DNA from: Arenicola marina
Taxonomy: Eukaryota; Annelida; Polychaeta; Arenicolidae
Reading direction: 5' to 3'
Assembly (NCBI GenBank): GCA_964019135.1
Contig: OZ025258.1
Span: 36,118,126 to 36,182,125 of the forward strand
Length of the DNA stretch: 64,000 bases
A program made the translations under genes and the position numbers. The notes under the pieces were generated by a model. The model ran no database searches and was not told where the DNA came from. It worked only from the letters and a program-made list of their open reading frames with translations. Shown here one piece after another: positions 23,039-34,012 of the stretch (positions within the stretch are counted from its first letter, which is position 1; each line of letters starts with the position of its first letter).

Positions 23039-23529
23039 GAGCCTTGCTTTTAGAGCAACAGGAAGGTGTGTCCCGCTTACCTTCGTCACTTCCGGTCGCT
23101 CTATCTCGGGGCCCGGCCTGGCATCTCTTGGCCGGCCACATATAAACAAACCAGGGCGACTGGCGAGCAGTTAGAGATCTGTCAACACGCCATAGCTGGC
23201 ATAGCGCTGCCAAGTTTCTGGGAACACATCCCAGCATATCGCTGTGGCCCTAACCCTCGTGCTAGACCCTCCACCACTCGGCCTCCCACCCATACCCCGC
23301 AAGACTCCCACATCAGCCCCACCCTCATGGCGCCCAAACCTTACCTGTTAATCCCATTGGCGCTGCGGTGGAAATGATCCGAACGAGCTGTTGATTTCCC
23401 TTTAACTTTCACCATTGCTTCCCTTTAAAGACAAGCCGCTTTGAGCAGAACCATTGAAGGTCTGTGTTGGTGGAAGGAGTTCTGTACTTGTGAATGGCAT
23501 GCTTAATGTTGGCTAATTATGCTAGAGCT
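23039..23529. other. non-repetitive stretch, nothing recognised
   Basis: Mixed composition. The open frames at 22902-23237 (minus) and 23066-23377 (plus) overlap and show no family features. Confidence 0.4.
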
Positions 23530-23830
23530 TATTCGCCGGTGATTTGGGGTGGCTTTTTATGTATGTGTTGGCTTTTGGTGGCTACTTGATGGCTTTTTGA
23601 TGACGTAAAATGGCTCTTTAATACTGTTTAATGATTTATATTGAATTTTGGCATCCTTTGGTGGTTTATGATGGCCATGGATGATTTATGATTACTTTAA
23701 TGACAAGGGATGAATATTGATGAATTATGACTATGTTGGGTGATTTGTGGCCTGTTTGTTTTGAGGGCTTGTGGTGGCTTTTGACGACTTACGATGACTC
23801 GAGGTAATTAGAGTTAAGTATTTTGATGGA
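23530..23830. repeat. decayed minisatellite rich in TGATG and TGGCTTTT words
   Basis: Recurring GATGGCTTTTTGATG, GGTGGCTTTT, ATGATTTATGATGGC and GATGAATTATGA phrases point to an old tandem array that has lost its register. Confidence 0.5.
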
Positions 23831-24085
23831 TACCGCTGTCATGCCTGCTTCACGTACAGTTCATGGTACAGTAGAATAATACTCAGGCTTCCCATGTGGT
23901 GGTGACCGTGGCACTCCAGATCCCAGGCGTGTGTCCGCGATTGGATATTACCACAGACGGAGGTGCTTAACCCACGTGATTCCCCGATAATGCCCATTTT
24001 GTCTCCCCGCGCCATCACCCGATGGCTTCCGGGTACCAGGGCGTCATCTCCCCGAGTACCGGGCAGCCAGCCGGGCCTCTGCGGT
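23831..24085. other. spacer, nothing recognised
   Basis: Non-repetitive sequence up to the 13-bp array. Confidence 0.4.
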
Positions 24086-24800
24086 GGCTCTGTGGGGTGG
24101 CTCTGTGGGGTGGCTCTGTGGGGTTGTTCTGTGGGGTAGTTCTGTGGGGTGGCTCTGTGGGGTTGTTCTGTGGGGTAGTTCTGTGGGGTGGCTCTGTGAG
24201 GTGGCTCTGTGGGGTGGCTCTGTGGGGTTGTTCTGTGGGGTAGTTCTGTGGGGTGGCTCTGTGAGGTGGCTCTGTGGGGTGGCTCTGTGGGGTTGTTCTG
24301 TGGGGTAGTTCTGTGGGGTGGCTCTGTGAGGTGGCTCTGTGGGGTGGCTCTGTGGGGTGGCTCTGTGGGGTGGCTCTGTGGGGTGGCTCTGTGGGGTGGC
24401 TCTGTGGGGTGGCTCTGTGGGGTGGCTCTGTGGGGTTGCTCTGTGGGGTGGCTCTGTGGGGTAGTTCTGTGGGGTGGCTCTGTGAGGTGGCTTTGTGGGG
24501 TGGCTCTGTGGGGTGGCTCTGTGGGGTGGCTCTGTGGGGTGGCTCTGTGGGGTTGTTCTGTGGGGTGGCTCTGTGGGGTGGCTCTGTGGGGTTGTTCTGT
24601 GGGGTGGCTCTGTGGGGTGGCTCTGTGGGGTTGTTCTGTGGGGTAGTTCTGTGGGGTGGCTCTGTGAGGTGGCTCTGTGGGGTGGCTCTGTGGGGTGGCT
24701 CTGTGGGGTTGTTCTGTGAGGTGGCTCTGTGGGGTGGCTCTGTGGGGTGGCTCTGTGAGGTGGCTCTGTGGGGTGGCTCTGTGGGGTGGCTCTGTGGGGT
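24086..24800. repeat. 13-bp minisatellite, exactly 55 units, with 65-bp higher-order pattern
   Basis: GGCTCTGTGGGGT repeated from 24086 to 24800, exactly 55 x 13 bp. Four main unit types occur: GGCTCTGTGGGGT (A), TGTTCTGTGGGGT (B), AGTTCTGTGGGGT (C) and GGCTCTGTGAGGT (D). The order D-A-A-B-C is repeated three times at about 24190-24385. The WLCGVALWGGSVG frames (plus) and TEPPHRATPQSHP frames (minus) are artefacts of a stop-free unit. Confidence 0.97.
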
Positions 24801-25122
24801 GGCTGGCATGGTGACCGTCCAGGGCGACCGGAAGGGGAGGGTTGCAGTAGGGTCAGGAATTGGGGTCGTGCGGGTGTAGGTATAGGGTTTTATGGGTCAC
24901 AAAGGCACGATGCAGGGTGGAGGGTGGAGGAGCGCAAGGAATAGGAGGAGTGGGAGGGGGGGGGGGGGCAGGGCAAACGGTTAGACCTAACCACTCGCAG
25001 CCTGAGTCAGTTCCAAGACCTTCTCTCAGGCCATCGACAGCAGCAGGGTAAGGTAAGGCCAGCTAGGTAAATGTTCAGGAAAGTGTTTTGTTTGTTTAAT
25101 ATACCGTCTTGATGGAACCAAG
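24801..25122. other. G-rich then mixed spacer
   Basis: A G-rich patch lies at about 24920-24970. No gene is supported. Confidence 0.45.
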
Positions 25123-25272
25123 GTGCCGTCGCCTCTGCTGCCGCCGCCTCTGCCGATGCCACCGCTGCTGCTGCCACGGCTGCTGCTACTGCTACAGCTA
25201 CTGCTGCCTCCGCCACCGCAACTGCTGCTACTGCCGCCGCTGCCGCTGCTACTGCCGCCGCTCCTGCTGACA
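25123..25272. repeat. imperfect CTG/CCG/CTA trinucleotide tract
   Basis: About 50 triplets, mostly CTG, CCG, CTA and CCA. Minus reads as poly-Ala/Val in one frame or Ser/Gly in another; plus reads as Leu/Pro. Trinucleotide tracts are often found in exons, but no flanking coding signal supports that here and all frames are open. Confidence 0.85.
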
Positions 25273-25760
25273 TACGAGTTCACGTGGCTTGTCCGTCCTC
25301 TAATGGGCAGGGAGGAACAGACAGAGACAGGCGTGCCCGGGTATCACATAGACAGGGCGATGTGATGGGTGTGTGTGTCGGTGGAGTGGTCGGAAGGGGG
25401 AGGGGGGGGGGAGTAGGAGAATGAGGGGAGGTGATGGAGGGGAGGAGGGGTAGCTGGTAAACCTCGGGATATATGGGTTCATGGGGAGGGGAGAGGGACG
25501 AGGAAAGATTTGGAGGGGGGGGGGGGGGTGCCGGGGCATGATGTGAAGTGAACAGAAACGGGATCGACCCGTAAGACCCGAGAGAGATTGGTAAGGTTTA
25601 CGAGTGGGGACTGTTTGTTGGGGGTGGAGGGGGGGGGGTGAGCAATAGGGGGAGATGAGGCGGGGGTGGCTGGAGGAGTAGAAGGATGGGGCGGGGTGGG
25701 ACGTGGTGGGGTGTGGGGGGGTCGTAGCCATGTCGCACTGTCCGTCCCGGGAGGTGAAGT
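25273..25760. other. G-rich stretch
   Basis: Runs of 7-14 G near 25398, 25518 and 25630 with GGGGTGG words between. Frames here are compositional. Confidence 0.55.
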
Positions 25761-27289
25761 ATTTGGCAGGAGTATAATTGGAAAGCATGGAAGACTTCTT
25801 CCTGTCTTACTTTCCAGCCATGCTCTCTGCCAAGTCCGGAGTCTTATATAGCTCTCAGCCGTGTTAGCTGGAGCCGCCAGACTGACCTTGGGTGACCTCC
25901 ACCCCGCCCCTGCTTCAGACCCCAACCCCAAGTCACAACTTTCCTTACCTCTCCTACCCTTCCGTAGAAGGTTTAATGCGGGTATCTGGCCATCACCTCC
26001 TATGTATGACATATCGGCGTGACTTCCCTTAAAGTGGTTCGTCATGAGGACCCCCTCCCCACCATCCTCTCACTCCAAAGTCAATGACCCATACTGTTGC
26101 AACACACCATCGATTAATACAAACAAGAATAATGAAAATGGCTACTGTAAAGCACAACTTGTAGTAAGTTGTAAAAATGTTACCAATTCACGCGAATATT
26201 GTGGCAAAGGTATAATTAGACTCGAAGAGAAAGATTGTTTTCAAAGGATGGGAGATAAAGCATGCTGAGCATTGGGTTTGTGGCATGGTATAGAGTCCGT
26301 CTCGATGAGACGAGCCGTGTGTCCTCCTCTGCTGTATGCAGGACAGGTCGCCGAGTCACCCGGTGTACAGCCAAACTAACGCAGGAAACATTGCCCCAAC
26401 GTCCTCACAACGTTTGACGGGCAGCGGAGATCGAGACGCCGGCGCCGTCAGAGAACCAGCTTCCTGTACAAGTCATGGCGTGGTTACCAAGCCGCCAGAC
26501 ACAACTCTCCACTGTAGGCAAGGGGAGACTGTCTGCCCCCTAAACACCCGTCCGTCGCGTCATTGTCCAGACTGCCAACTAACACCTCATTCAACTCACC
26601 AAAGCCAATCTCTCTTTGCCAGTAAATAGGACAATCCAAACAACCGTGCACAAGGTGCCTTGATAGAGAGAAATGAAGATCGTTGATTCGTTCTAAACCG
26701 CCATTCGCAAATATTCCATTGTCTGTTAACTTAAATCTCAGCCATTTATATATTATCTTAAATCAGCCAATTGCATGCATCTTGGGTACAAAAACTCAAC
26801 TCTTTTCTATTAAGCAACATTTGTTCGAAGTGAACGGACATCAATACAGTGAATGCGGTTCATCGCGATGACCCTTTGTCAATGTCATCACAGCAGCGGC
26901 AGGAGTAACAAAGAAGCCAGCGAGTCTGGAAGGCAGTGTGATGAGAGGCCGTGGATCCATTTGCCTAGCACCGACGGATGTGCCTCCAATGCTTCCACAC
27001 AGATTATCAAGCGCCTGCTATTTTTTTCAGTACCCGCGCCCCCCTTCCACTTTTTCTTCCTCAACAAAGAACTTTTTTGATTTTAGATCTCTATACTGAG
27101 TTGTTGCCAACACCATGAAAGAATGAAGAGCCAGGCCCATGGGCACCGCGGGGTTCCATTTTACTTTACTTTCCTGCATTTAGACTTCGGCCGGGACCCG
27201 CAGGACACCATTTCCGGTACACGACCGGAAGGGGCGTTTAGCAGACTAGCCCCGCAGTCACGAGGGCTTTGTGTGTTGTCAGTGCGCTC
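25761..27289. other. long non-repetitive stretch, no gene recognised
   Basis: Ordinary composition. The 97-codon plus frame (26336-26629), the 62-codon frame (26683-26871) and the 75-codon frame (26853-27080) show no domain I know, and I could not assemble a splice pattern. This is one of the more gene-compatible stretches by composition. Confidence 0.4.
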
Positions 27290-29236
27290 GCCCTGACGTG
27301 GCGGCGGCTCACACAGTACAGCTAGCTGGCCCTGACGTGGCGGCGGCTCACACAGTACAGCTAGCTGGCCCTGACGTGGCGGCGGCTCACACAGCACAGC
27401 TAGCTGGCCCTGACGTGGCGGCGGCTCACACAGTACAGCTAGCTGGCCCTGACGTGGCGGCGGCTCACACAGTACAGCTAGCTGGCCCTGACGTGGCGGC
27501 GGCTCACACAGTACAGCTAGCTGGCCCTGACGTGGCGGCGGCTCACACAGTACAGCTAGCTGGCTCTGACGTGGCGGCGGCTCACACAGTACAGCTAGCT
27601 GGCCCTGACGTGGCGGCGGCTCACACAGTACAGCTAGCTGGCCCTGACATGGCGGCGGCTCACACAGTACAGCTAGCTGGCCCTGACGTGGCGGCGTCTC
27701 ACACAGCACAGCTAGCTGGCCCTGACGTGGCGGCGGCTCACACAGTACAGATAGCTGGCCCTGACGTGGCGGCGGCTCACACAGTACAGCTAGCTCGCCC
27801 TGACGTGGCGGCGGCTCACACAATACAGCTAGCTGGCCCTGACGTGGCGGCGGCTCACACAGTACAGCCAGCTGGCCCTGACGTGGCGGCGGCTCACACA
27901 GTACAGCTAGCTGGCCCTGACGTGGCGGCGGCTCACACAGCACAGCTAGCTGGCCCTGACATGGCGGCGGCTCACACAGTACAGCTAGCTGGCCCTGACG
28001 TGGCGGCGGCTCACACAGTACAGCTAGCTGGCCCTGACGTGGCGGCGGCTCACACAGTACAGCTAGCTGGCCCTGACATGGCGGCGGCTCACACAGTACA
28101 GCTAGCTGGCCCTGACGTGGCGGCGGCTCACACAGTACAGCTAGCTGGCCCTGACATGGCGGCGGCTCACACAGTACAGCTAGCTGGCCCTGACGTGGCG
28201 GCGTCTCACACAGCACAGCTAGCTGGCCCTGACGTGGCGGCGGCTCACACAGTACAACTAGCTGGCCCTGACGTGGCGGCGGCTCACACAGTACAGCTAG
28301 CTGGCCCTGACGTGGCGGCGGCTCACACAGTACAGCTAGCTGGCCCTGACGTGGCGGCGGCTCACACAGTACAGCTAGCTGGCCCTGACATGGCGGCGGC
28401 TCACACAGTACAGCTAGCTGGCCCTGACGTGGCGGCGTCTCACACAGCACAGCTAGCTGGCCCTGACGTGGCGGCGGCTCACACAGTACAGCTAGCTCGC
28501 CCTGACGTGGCGGCGGCTCACACAGTACAGCTAGCTGGCCCTGACGTGGCGGCGGCTCACACAGTACAGCTAGCTGGCCCTGACGTGGCGGCGGCTCACA
28601 CAGTACAGCTAGCTGGCCCTGACGTGGCGGCGGCTCACACAGTACAGCTAGCTGGCCCTGACGTGGCGGCGGCTCACACAGTACAGCTAGCTGGCCCTGA
28701 CGTGGCGGCGTCTCACACAGCACAGCTAGCTCGCCCTGACGTGGCGGCGGCTCACACAGTACAGCTAGCTGGCTCTGACGTGGCGGCGGCTCACACAGTA
28801 CAGCTAGCTGGCCCTGACGTGGCGGCGGCTCACACAGTACAGCTAGCTGGCCCTGACATGGCGGCGGCTCACACAGTACAGCTAGCTGGCCCTGACGTGG
28901 CGGCGTCTCACACAGCACAGCTAGCTCGCCCTGACGTGGCGGCGGCTCACACAGTACAGCTAGCTGGCCCTGACGTGGCGGCGGCTCACACAGTACAGCT
29001 AGCTGGCCCTGACGTGGCGGCGGCTCACACAGTACAGCTAGCTGGCCCTGACATGGCGGCGGCTCACACAGTACAGCTAGCTGGCCCTGACGTGGCGGCG
29101 TCTCACACAGCACAGCTAGCTCGCCCTGACGTGGCGGCGGCTCACACAGTACAGCTAGCTGGCCCTGACGTGGCGGCGGCTCACACAGTACAGCTAGCTG
29201 GCCCTGACGTGGCGGCGGCTCACACAGTACAGCTAG
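27290..29236. repeat. 39-bp minisatellite, 50 units, open on both strands
   Basis: The unit starts GCCCTGACGTGGCGGCGGCT. The first start is at 27290 and the last at 29201, exactly 49 x 39 bp. As 39 is 13 codons, each frame repeats a 13-residue motif: GPDVAAAHTVQLA on plus (open 27271-29322) and CEPPPRQGQLAVL on minus (open 27161-29113). Unit variants mostly change the residue in both frames (V/M with R/C, A/S with P/T, G/R with Q/E, P/S with G/S), which does not suggest protein-level constraint. Coding cannot be excluded but I do not call a gene. Confidence 0.95.
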
Positions 29237-29465
29237 GCCCTCAGCCTCTCCTCCTGCACTTGGGGTTTAGCTCCATCCCATCGCTATTCTCCCGCCATAA
29301 CTCGCATCAATTTTGCTCTTAATCTTCTTTTTTCGTTAATCATGCATTACGGACATGTCCATACAATGATATTCAGCCAGAGGATTACTGTTAGCAATTA
29401 TATTATCTGTACTATATGGAAATACATTATATTAACCAAAATAATTTGAAGACTCACCATTGGAA
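29237..29465. other. AT-rich spacer
   Basis: Non-repetitive AT-rich sequence between the 39-bp array and the SINE; nothing recognised. Confidence 0.4.
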
Positions 29466-29692
29466 GACTCACCATGATAGAATGGAATGGAATGTTGGTG
29501 TTTTAGGCCACTTTTGTGCACATACAGGCTAAATTGGGCCAAGGAACCTCCCGAGACGATGAAGGATGAAGGATGAAGGAATGAAACATGCCCCAGATTA
29601 GGTGCCCGATCCCGGATTCGAACCCAGGACCTATTGATCTGCGGTCTAGTGCGCTAACCACTACACCAGGGAGGCCCCCCGACTCACCATGA
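29466..29692 (-). mobile_element. tRNA-derived SINE, family A, copy 2, with target-site duplication
   Basis: The best-preserved copy. On the minus strand the head has box A TGTAGTGGTTAGCGC and a perfect B box GGTTCGAATCC. The body follows with CACCTAATCTGGGGCATGTT, and the tail ends GGCCTAAAACACCAAC plus a short ATTCC simple repeat. The 12-bp sequence GACTCACCATGA flanks it on both sides (29466-29477 and 29681-29692), the target duplication expected of LINE-mediated retroposition. The element proper is 29478-29680. It has no protein-coding capacity. Confidence 0.95.
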
Positions 29693-30159
29693 AGAGGCCA
29701 TTTGTAGAGAAAGATGAAACTAAATAGATAGTTAAACATACACACATTGGGATATATATATCCGCAAGCTTGCTAATGCTGTCTAAAGCAAATGTAAATA
29801 TCAAAATTAAGACACATAGTTTTTTTTGGAAAGTGGAACATATATTTTATAAGCGTTTTCTTTTCAAGTACGAAACTATATTTCATTCGCACAATGGGGG
29901 CCAGTCGGAATGCTCAATGCCATACAATCCGGTCGTTCTCCCATGTTAAGGCTAACAATTGTTTCAGAATAGCTCATGTATAACTCACGCATACCATTTA
30001 CCACGTTGATCCATTTCGTCGGCTCTTACGTGGAAGATGGACCTGTACAACCTACGTGGAACGGTGATGCTTTCTGGTGAAGGCATCCCCCATGCGCAGC
30101 AAGTACCAACGTCTGCGCTGCACGGATGGGTGACTGGTTGGCTGGTTGGTTATGGACGC
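29693..30159. other. non-repetitive stretch; may include the SINE B tail
   Basis: AT-rich from 29700 to 30000. The part from about 30065 to 30159 may belong to the 3' end of SINE B, but no second full copy is available to set the boundary. Confidence 0.4.
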
Positions 30160-30402
30160 GTTCACCACTTTTGCTCATATCGTGTCAATGGGAGATGGCA
30201 GGGAGAGTGGAGCCATGTCCCCGGGGGTAACCCCCCCTACTATTGGAGAAGAAAGACATGGGATCTTTATCCTGCGACCACACATACATGGCCACAGCGG
30301 GGCTCGAACCATCGATTCACGTGCCGTTAGGCTTTCAGTGACGTCAGTGACCAGAACACTCAATGCGAGCGCTCTAGCCCACTGAGCTATCGCGCCGGCC
30401 CC
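30160..30402 (-). mobile_element. tRNA-derived SINE, family B, long copy
   Basis: On the minus strand it begins GGGGCCGGCGCGATAGCTCA. Box A is TAGCTCAGTGGG and box B is GGTTCGAGCCCC. The boxes lie about 79 bp apart, wider than in a standard tRNA, because about 40 extra bases (with GTCACTGACGTCACTGA) sit between them. The body continues with GGATAAAGATCCCATGTC and GTTACCCCCGGGGACATGG. The GTTACCCCCGGGGACATGG to GATATGA block matches 56778-56835 on the plus strand, which shows it is dispersed. The 3' limit on the left is uncertain. Confidence 0.85.
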
Positions 30403-32534
30403 CATATGTGACTGAACGGCTCGGACAGTAGAGATCAGCATTGTACCTACGGAATTCGGCACTGATATGAAAGCAGCGAACATGCCCCATTGCGCAGCAT
30501 TAAAGTTGTCTATATCAAGTGCTCACTACAGCTCTCTGCCAATGATCCCTCCGTGCTCGGTTATCGATGCCGGAGCACTTGAAAGATGACTTGCCTTATC
30601 ACCTGAGAGGACAGAAGCTGACATAGCAATTTAAAAAGCTGTCAAACATTGGTATATGAGAGTGTTTTTCAATCTAATCCAATCGCTTGATGTATATTGT
30701 CCAATGTTATTTCAATCTTGGGGAGAATCAATACTAGACGGAGAAGGGTGACCCGCCAGGCATCATGGCTGAGGTATATCATGGGGCTCATTGACTCTGC
30801 CTGCCACCACAGAGTGTCCCTGTTTTGGATAAATTCGCCATTGACTTCACATGTTCCCGAGGTTGTTGTCCGATATGTCGTTATTTACCGGCGGGGAGGC
30901 TGCAGCAGATTCAGACTCATTCAGAGCCACGTTTTCCGATTGCAACTAGGGTAAGTTTCGACATTTGTTCGATTCAGATTATGTTCACCCCCTGCCTATT
31001 ATATCTTAAATAACGGTCGATTAAATTTTTTTAATGATGTTCGCGGTCATCTCTTACCCCCGGGACCACTATCATCTACCCAAATTGCGGCTTAGATGTT
31101 AGCATCGGTTTGAAAAACGACGTCGACTAACGAAAGAGGACCAGGTCGTTTTTTTGGCCAACAACACGGCCTGATTTGTAACAGGGACGCGAGGAAAAAA
31201 CTAATTACAAATCTTTCCCTTGCGTGCCACGGCTGCCCCCACCACCTATCGTTCAATGCAATGGGAGGCAAAAAATACCTTCCTTAGGTAGCAGATAGAT
31301 CAGTTAAACCTACTGCGACACGGCACGAGAGAGGAGTGCACCACCGATCGTGATCATCATTAGCCGATGCTTTATAGCTGGTGGACGCCATTTTGTAACA
31401 TCCGCCCGCTTGCGCTGTTGTAAGGCAGTTTTCTGGGGTGCCTTCAGGCACACAACACGACCGCCGTTGCATATGCGGATAGCCAAGCAAAAATTGTCAT
31501 CCGACAAATTTTACGGCTGAAAAATGTTACATACGATCAATATAACGGACCAATTTTTTCATTATAGGCTTTAATTTGAATATTCACCTGCGCCATCTTC
31601 CGGTACGTATCAGAACCTTGGCCATTAAACTGAAGACCAAAAACTGCCGCATTATTGCCCACGCGAGAACTGACGTAAGGTAATAATTCTGTGGATTAAT
31701 TAACTTCACAACTGGGAGCAGAGTCTGACATGCATATAGCATATATATATATTTATTAATAAATAGAGGCTTCATGTTGAGCTGAGGAGCAGTGTTTACA
31801 TCGATGAATAAAACTCATGTGCCGTGGGTATAATGCAGGCACGATAACGCAGATATCACACGGAGTAAGTTTTTCACAACGCCCACTACATTAATGACAA
31901 AACTCAACCGGCTTGACTGGCTGACTGACATTTGCAGCATCACGAAATAATAACTCTCAGCTCAACTGTTAGCCACAAAACGCGACCGACGGCCTAAATA
32001 AATATGACAACAATATCCATATAAAATTTAATCCTTGGCAGGAAAGGAGAGATGGATTAAATGATTGAGGCTTTCACTTCCGGTATTATCGTCACCGGTG
32101 ACCCACTACCCGCAGCAGTAGCGCCTCCTGGCGGTCGTGGGTTCATACAGTGACTGACTGACTAACTGACCTGCCGTCCATGCTGTTTCCCTGTGGACCG
32201 CAATTGAACTTTCATCAAACACGCATTTTTACCGAAGCATACAGAGTCCGCTGTCGAATAACGAATCCATATTCCAATAGAGACGTGGATATGTGGACCA
32301 CCAATAGCGATATCCCCTATTTATATATTTATTTAGTTATGTTTAGCTTCACTGTATGGGCTGCAGTTTGTGGAAGCCCCACATGTTTTTTTGTCATCTG
32401 ACATTGTTTTTATAATGTTTTTCTTTCTCCGTGCGGGGGACCCTTGGCTGATTTCATAGTCTGGGTTCTCTTCCTACTTTGTACCTGTGGCTCTGCCAGT
32501 CGGATGACGCATTGTGCAATGTTAATGTAGGCGT
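30403..32534. other. long non-repetitive stretch, no gene recognised
   Basis: Contains small frames only (60-85 codons). A roughly 30-bp phrase, GCAGATAGATCAGTTAAACC (near 31284), recurs with one change near 38457, so a short dispersed repeat is present. A TA-repeat patch lies at 31739-31752. The region just before 32535 leads into the 1.3-1.5 kb tandem cluster. Confidence 0.4.
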
Positions 32535-34012
32535 AAGTATACACGCCATACGACCCGCATCATGTACACAGTATAGCCTACAACAGGAATATATCAGAGA
32601 CACAATAAGATAACAATAGATGTATCGTTAAAATATTATTATTGTCTCGTTGGCAGGTTGGCCTGGACAGAATGAAGTATGAGTGTGTCTCATATAGAGA
32701 GGCAGCTGTAGTGCAGAGACCTGTTAGAATCGAAACGACACTGATTCAAGTGCATCAATGAAGGGTATGAGACTTCATGGCAGCTTGTTCTAGAAGTGTG
32801 CGATTGATAAATAATTTCGACCGAACTTCCAAACCAACACGCCTGTATACCAGGAACTCTTAGCCATTTATTTTGCTTGCATAGAGATTAATATTGAAAT
32901 TCTTTACATTTCCTTTACGTATATATATCGTGTGATGGCCGGGGTAGGATTAAAGGTTGTTCCACTCCGTTAAGGGGGACATGGAATATTATGGAGTGGA
33001 GAAGGTTAGGGGGTTCCTTGCAGGGGTGGGGGGGGGGGGTGCGGGGGCGAGGGCGGGCGAGGGTGTACCTACAGGACTTCTTATGGCATCCTGTCAGACA
33101 GTATGAAACGTAATTCGCGGTCGGGGTTGCGCATAAAATACCGATCAAACAGGTGTCCTACATCCAATCCTGATTGTTTCTCGTGCTCTCCCGTCGTGCA
33201 TCGCTTGACGGATGGCAAGAATGGACCAAAGAAAACCGCTTTTTTTTCAGGGTGAGGGAGGGGGAGGAGAATGGGGGAGGGGGGGGGGTGGATGGTAGCG
33301 ATTGATGACTGTCTGCTTTACAGGAGAACTTATGTTAGAGTCCCCCCTCCCCATATAGTGGTACTCGATCAGATCAGGTAATTACGGCTAATTAGGGAAC
33401 CCAAATGAGAGGGGGGTGATAGGGGGGGGGGGGGGGCTGGAGGGGGATTGGGGGGGCCGCATGACCAGTGTTCTCGATTGATGTCTTAATGAGTTGCTTT
33501 CAGGGGAGGTATAAAAAGATGAGTTGCAGGGGAAAAAAAGGCGGGTTGTAAGTAAATAGGCCAGGTCTTTTAATGTGCATTCTCCCTCCAGCCATTTTGA
33601 TCTTTGTGTTGTATAATATATTAGTTTACCAAGGGACTCCCTGGACCCTGCCGAGAATGCGACAGGAATTCTTCCGGCGACCACCAAGCCATAGCTATAA
33701 GACAAATTGTGTTTTAAATGTAATGCGCTTGTATCTAAGTCCAGCTATGTCTGTCTATATTACACAGTCGGAAATCCCCAAAGCCCCGTCCTGTCTAAAG
33801 GACATGTACTCTAATGCAACAAGTCAACGCACTTTGCCAAAGCAGACTTGATGAAACACTGTGATACAGGGTATCATTTCTTACCGCGAGGACATTGTGC
33901 TGAATGAGCATCAGTGTTTATAGCTGTATCTGGTCATCCCTCTGTACCATATATCTGACCAAGAGAAATAAGAGATTAATGTGAAAATGAGACACGGGGA
34001 GAACAGCAGTGT
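32535..34012. repeat. 1.3-1.5 kb tandem unit, copy 1 (long form)
   Basis: First of four direct copies; the landmark CATACGACCCGCATCATGTA starts at 32547. In order: a non-repetitive part, a segment of about 180 bp found only in copies 1 and 4 (with GATGGCCGGGGTAGGATTAA), poly-G runs, TATAAAAAG at 33510, and a 92-codon plus frame at 33573-33851. That frame begins MCILPPAILIFVLYNILVYQ. The copy ends with GACACGGGGAGAACAGCAG. It is more diverged from copies 2 and 3 than they are from each other. Confidence 0.93.
33510..33518 (+). promoter_or_regulatory. TATA-like motif, tandem unit copy 1
   Basis: TATAAAAAG sits 63 bp before the ATG of the 92-codon frame. It is repeated at 34807 and 36120 with nearly the same spacing (62 bp), and is altered to GATAAAAAG in copy 4. 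Repetition follows from the tandem duplication, so promoter function is only a possibility. Confidence 0.4.

Noticed and set aside
25007-25365. Poly-alanine or poly-leucine protein from the trinucleotide tract
   Set aside because: All frames on both strands are open over the tract and nothing around it looks coding.
27161-29322. Two overlapping frames of 650 and 683 codons on opposite strands as genes
   Set aside because: Both are generated by a 39-bp unit without stops. Variants change residues in both frames alike, and no signal or domain flanks them.
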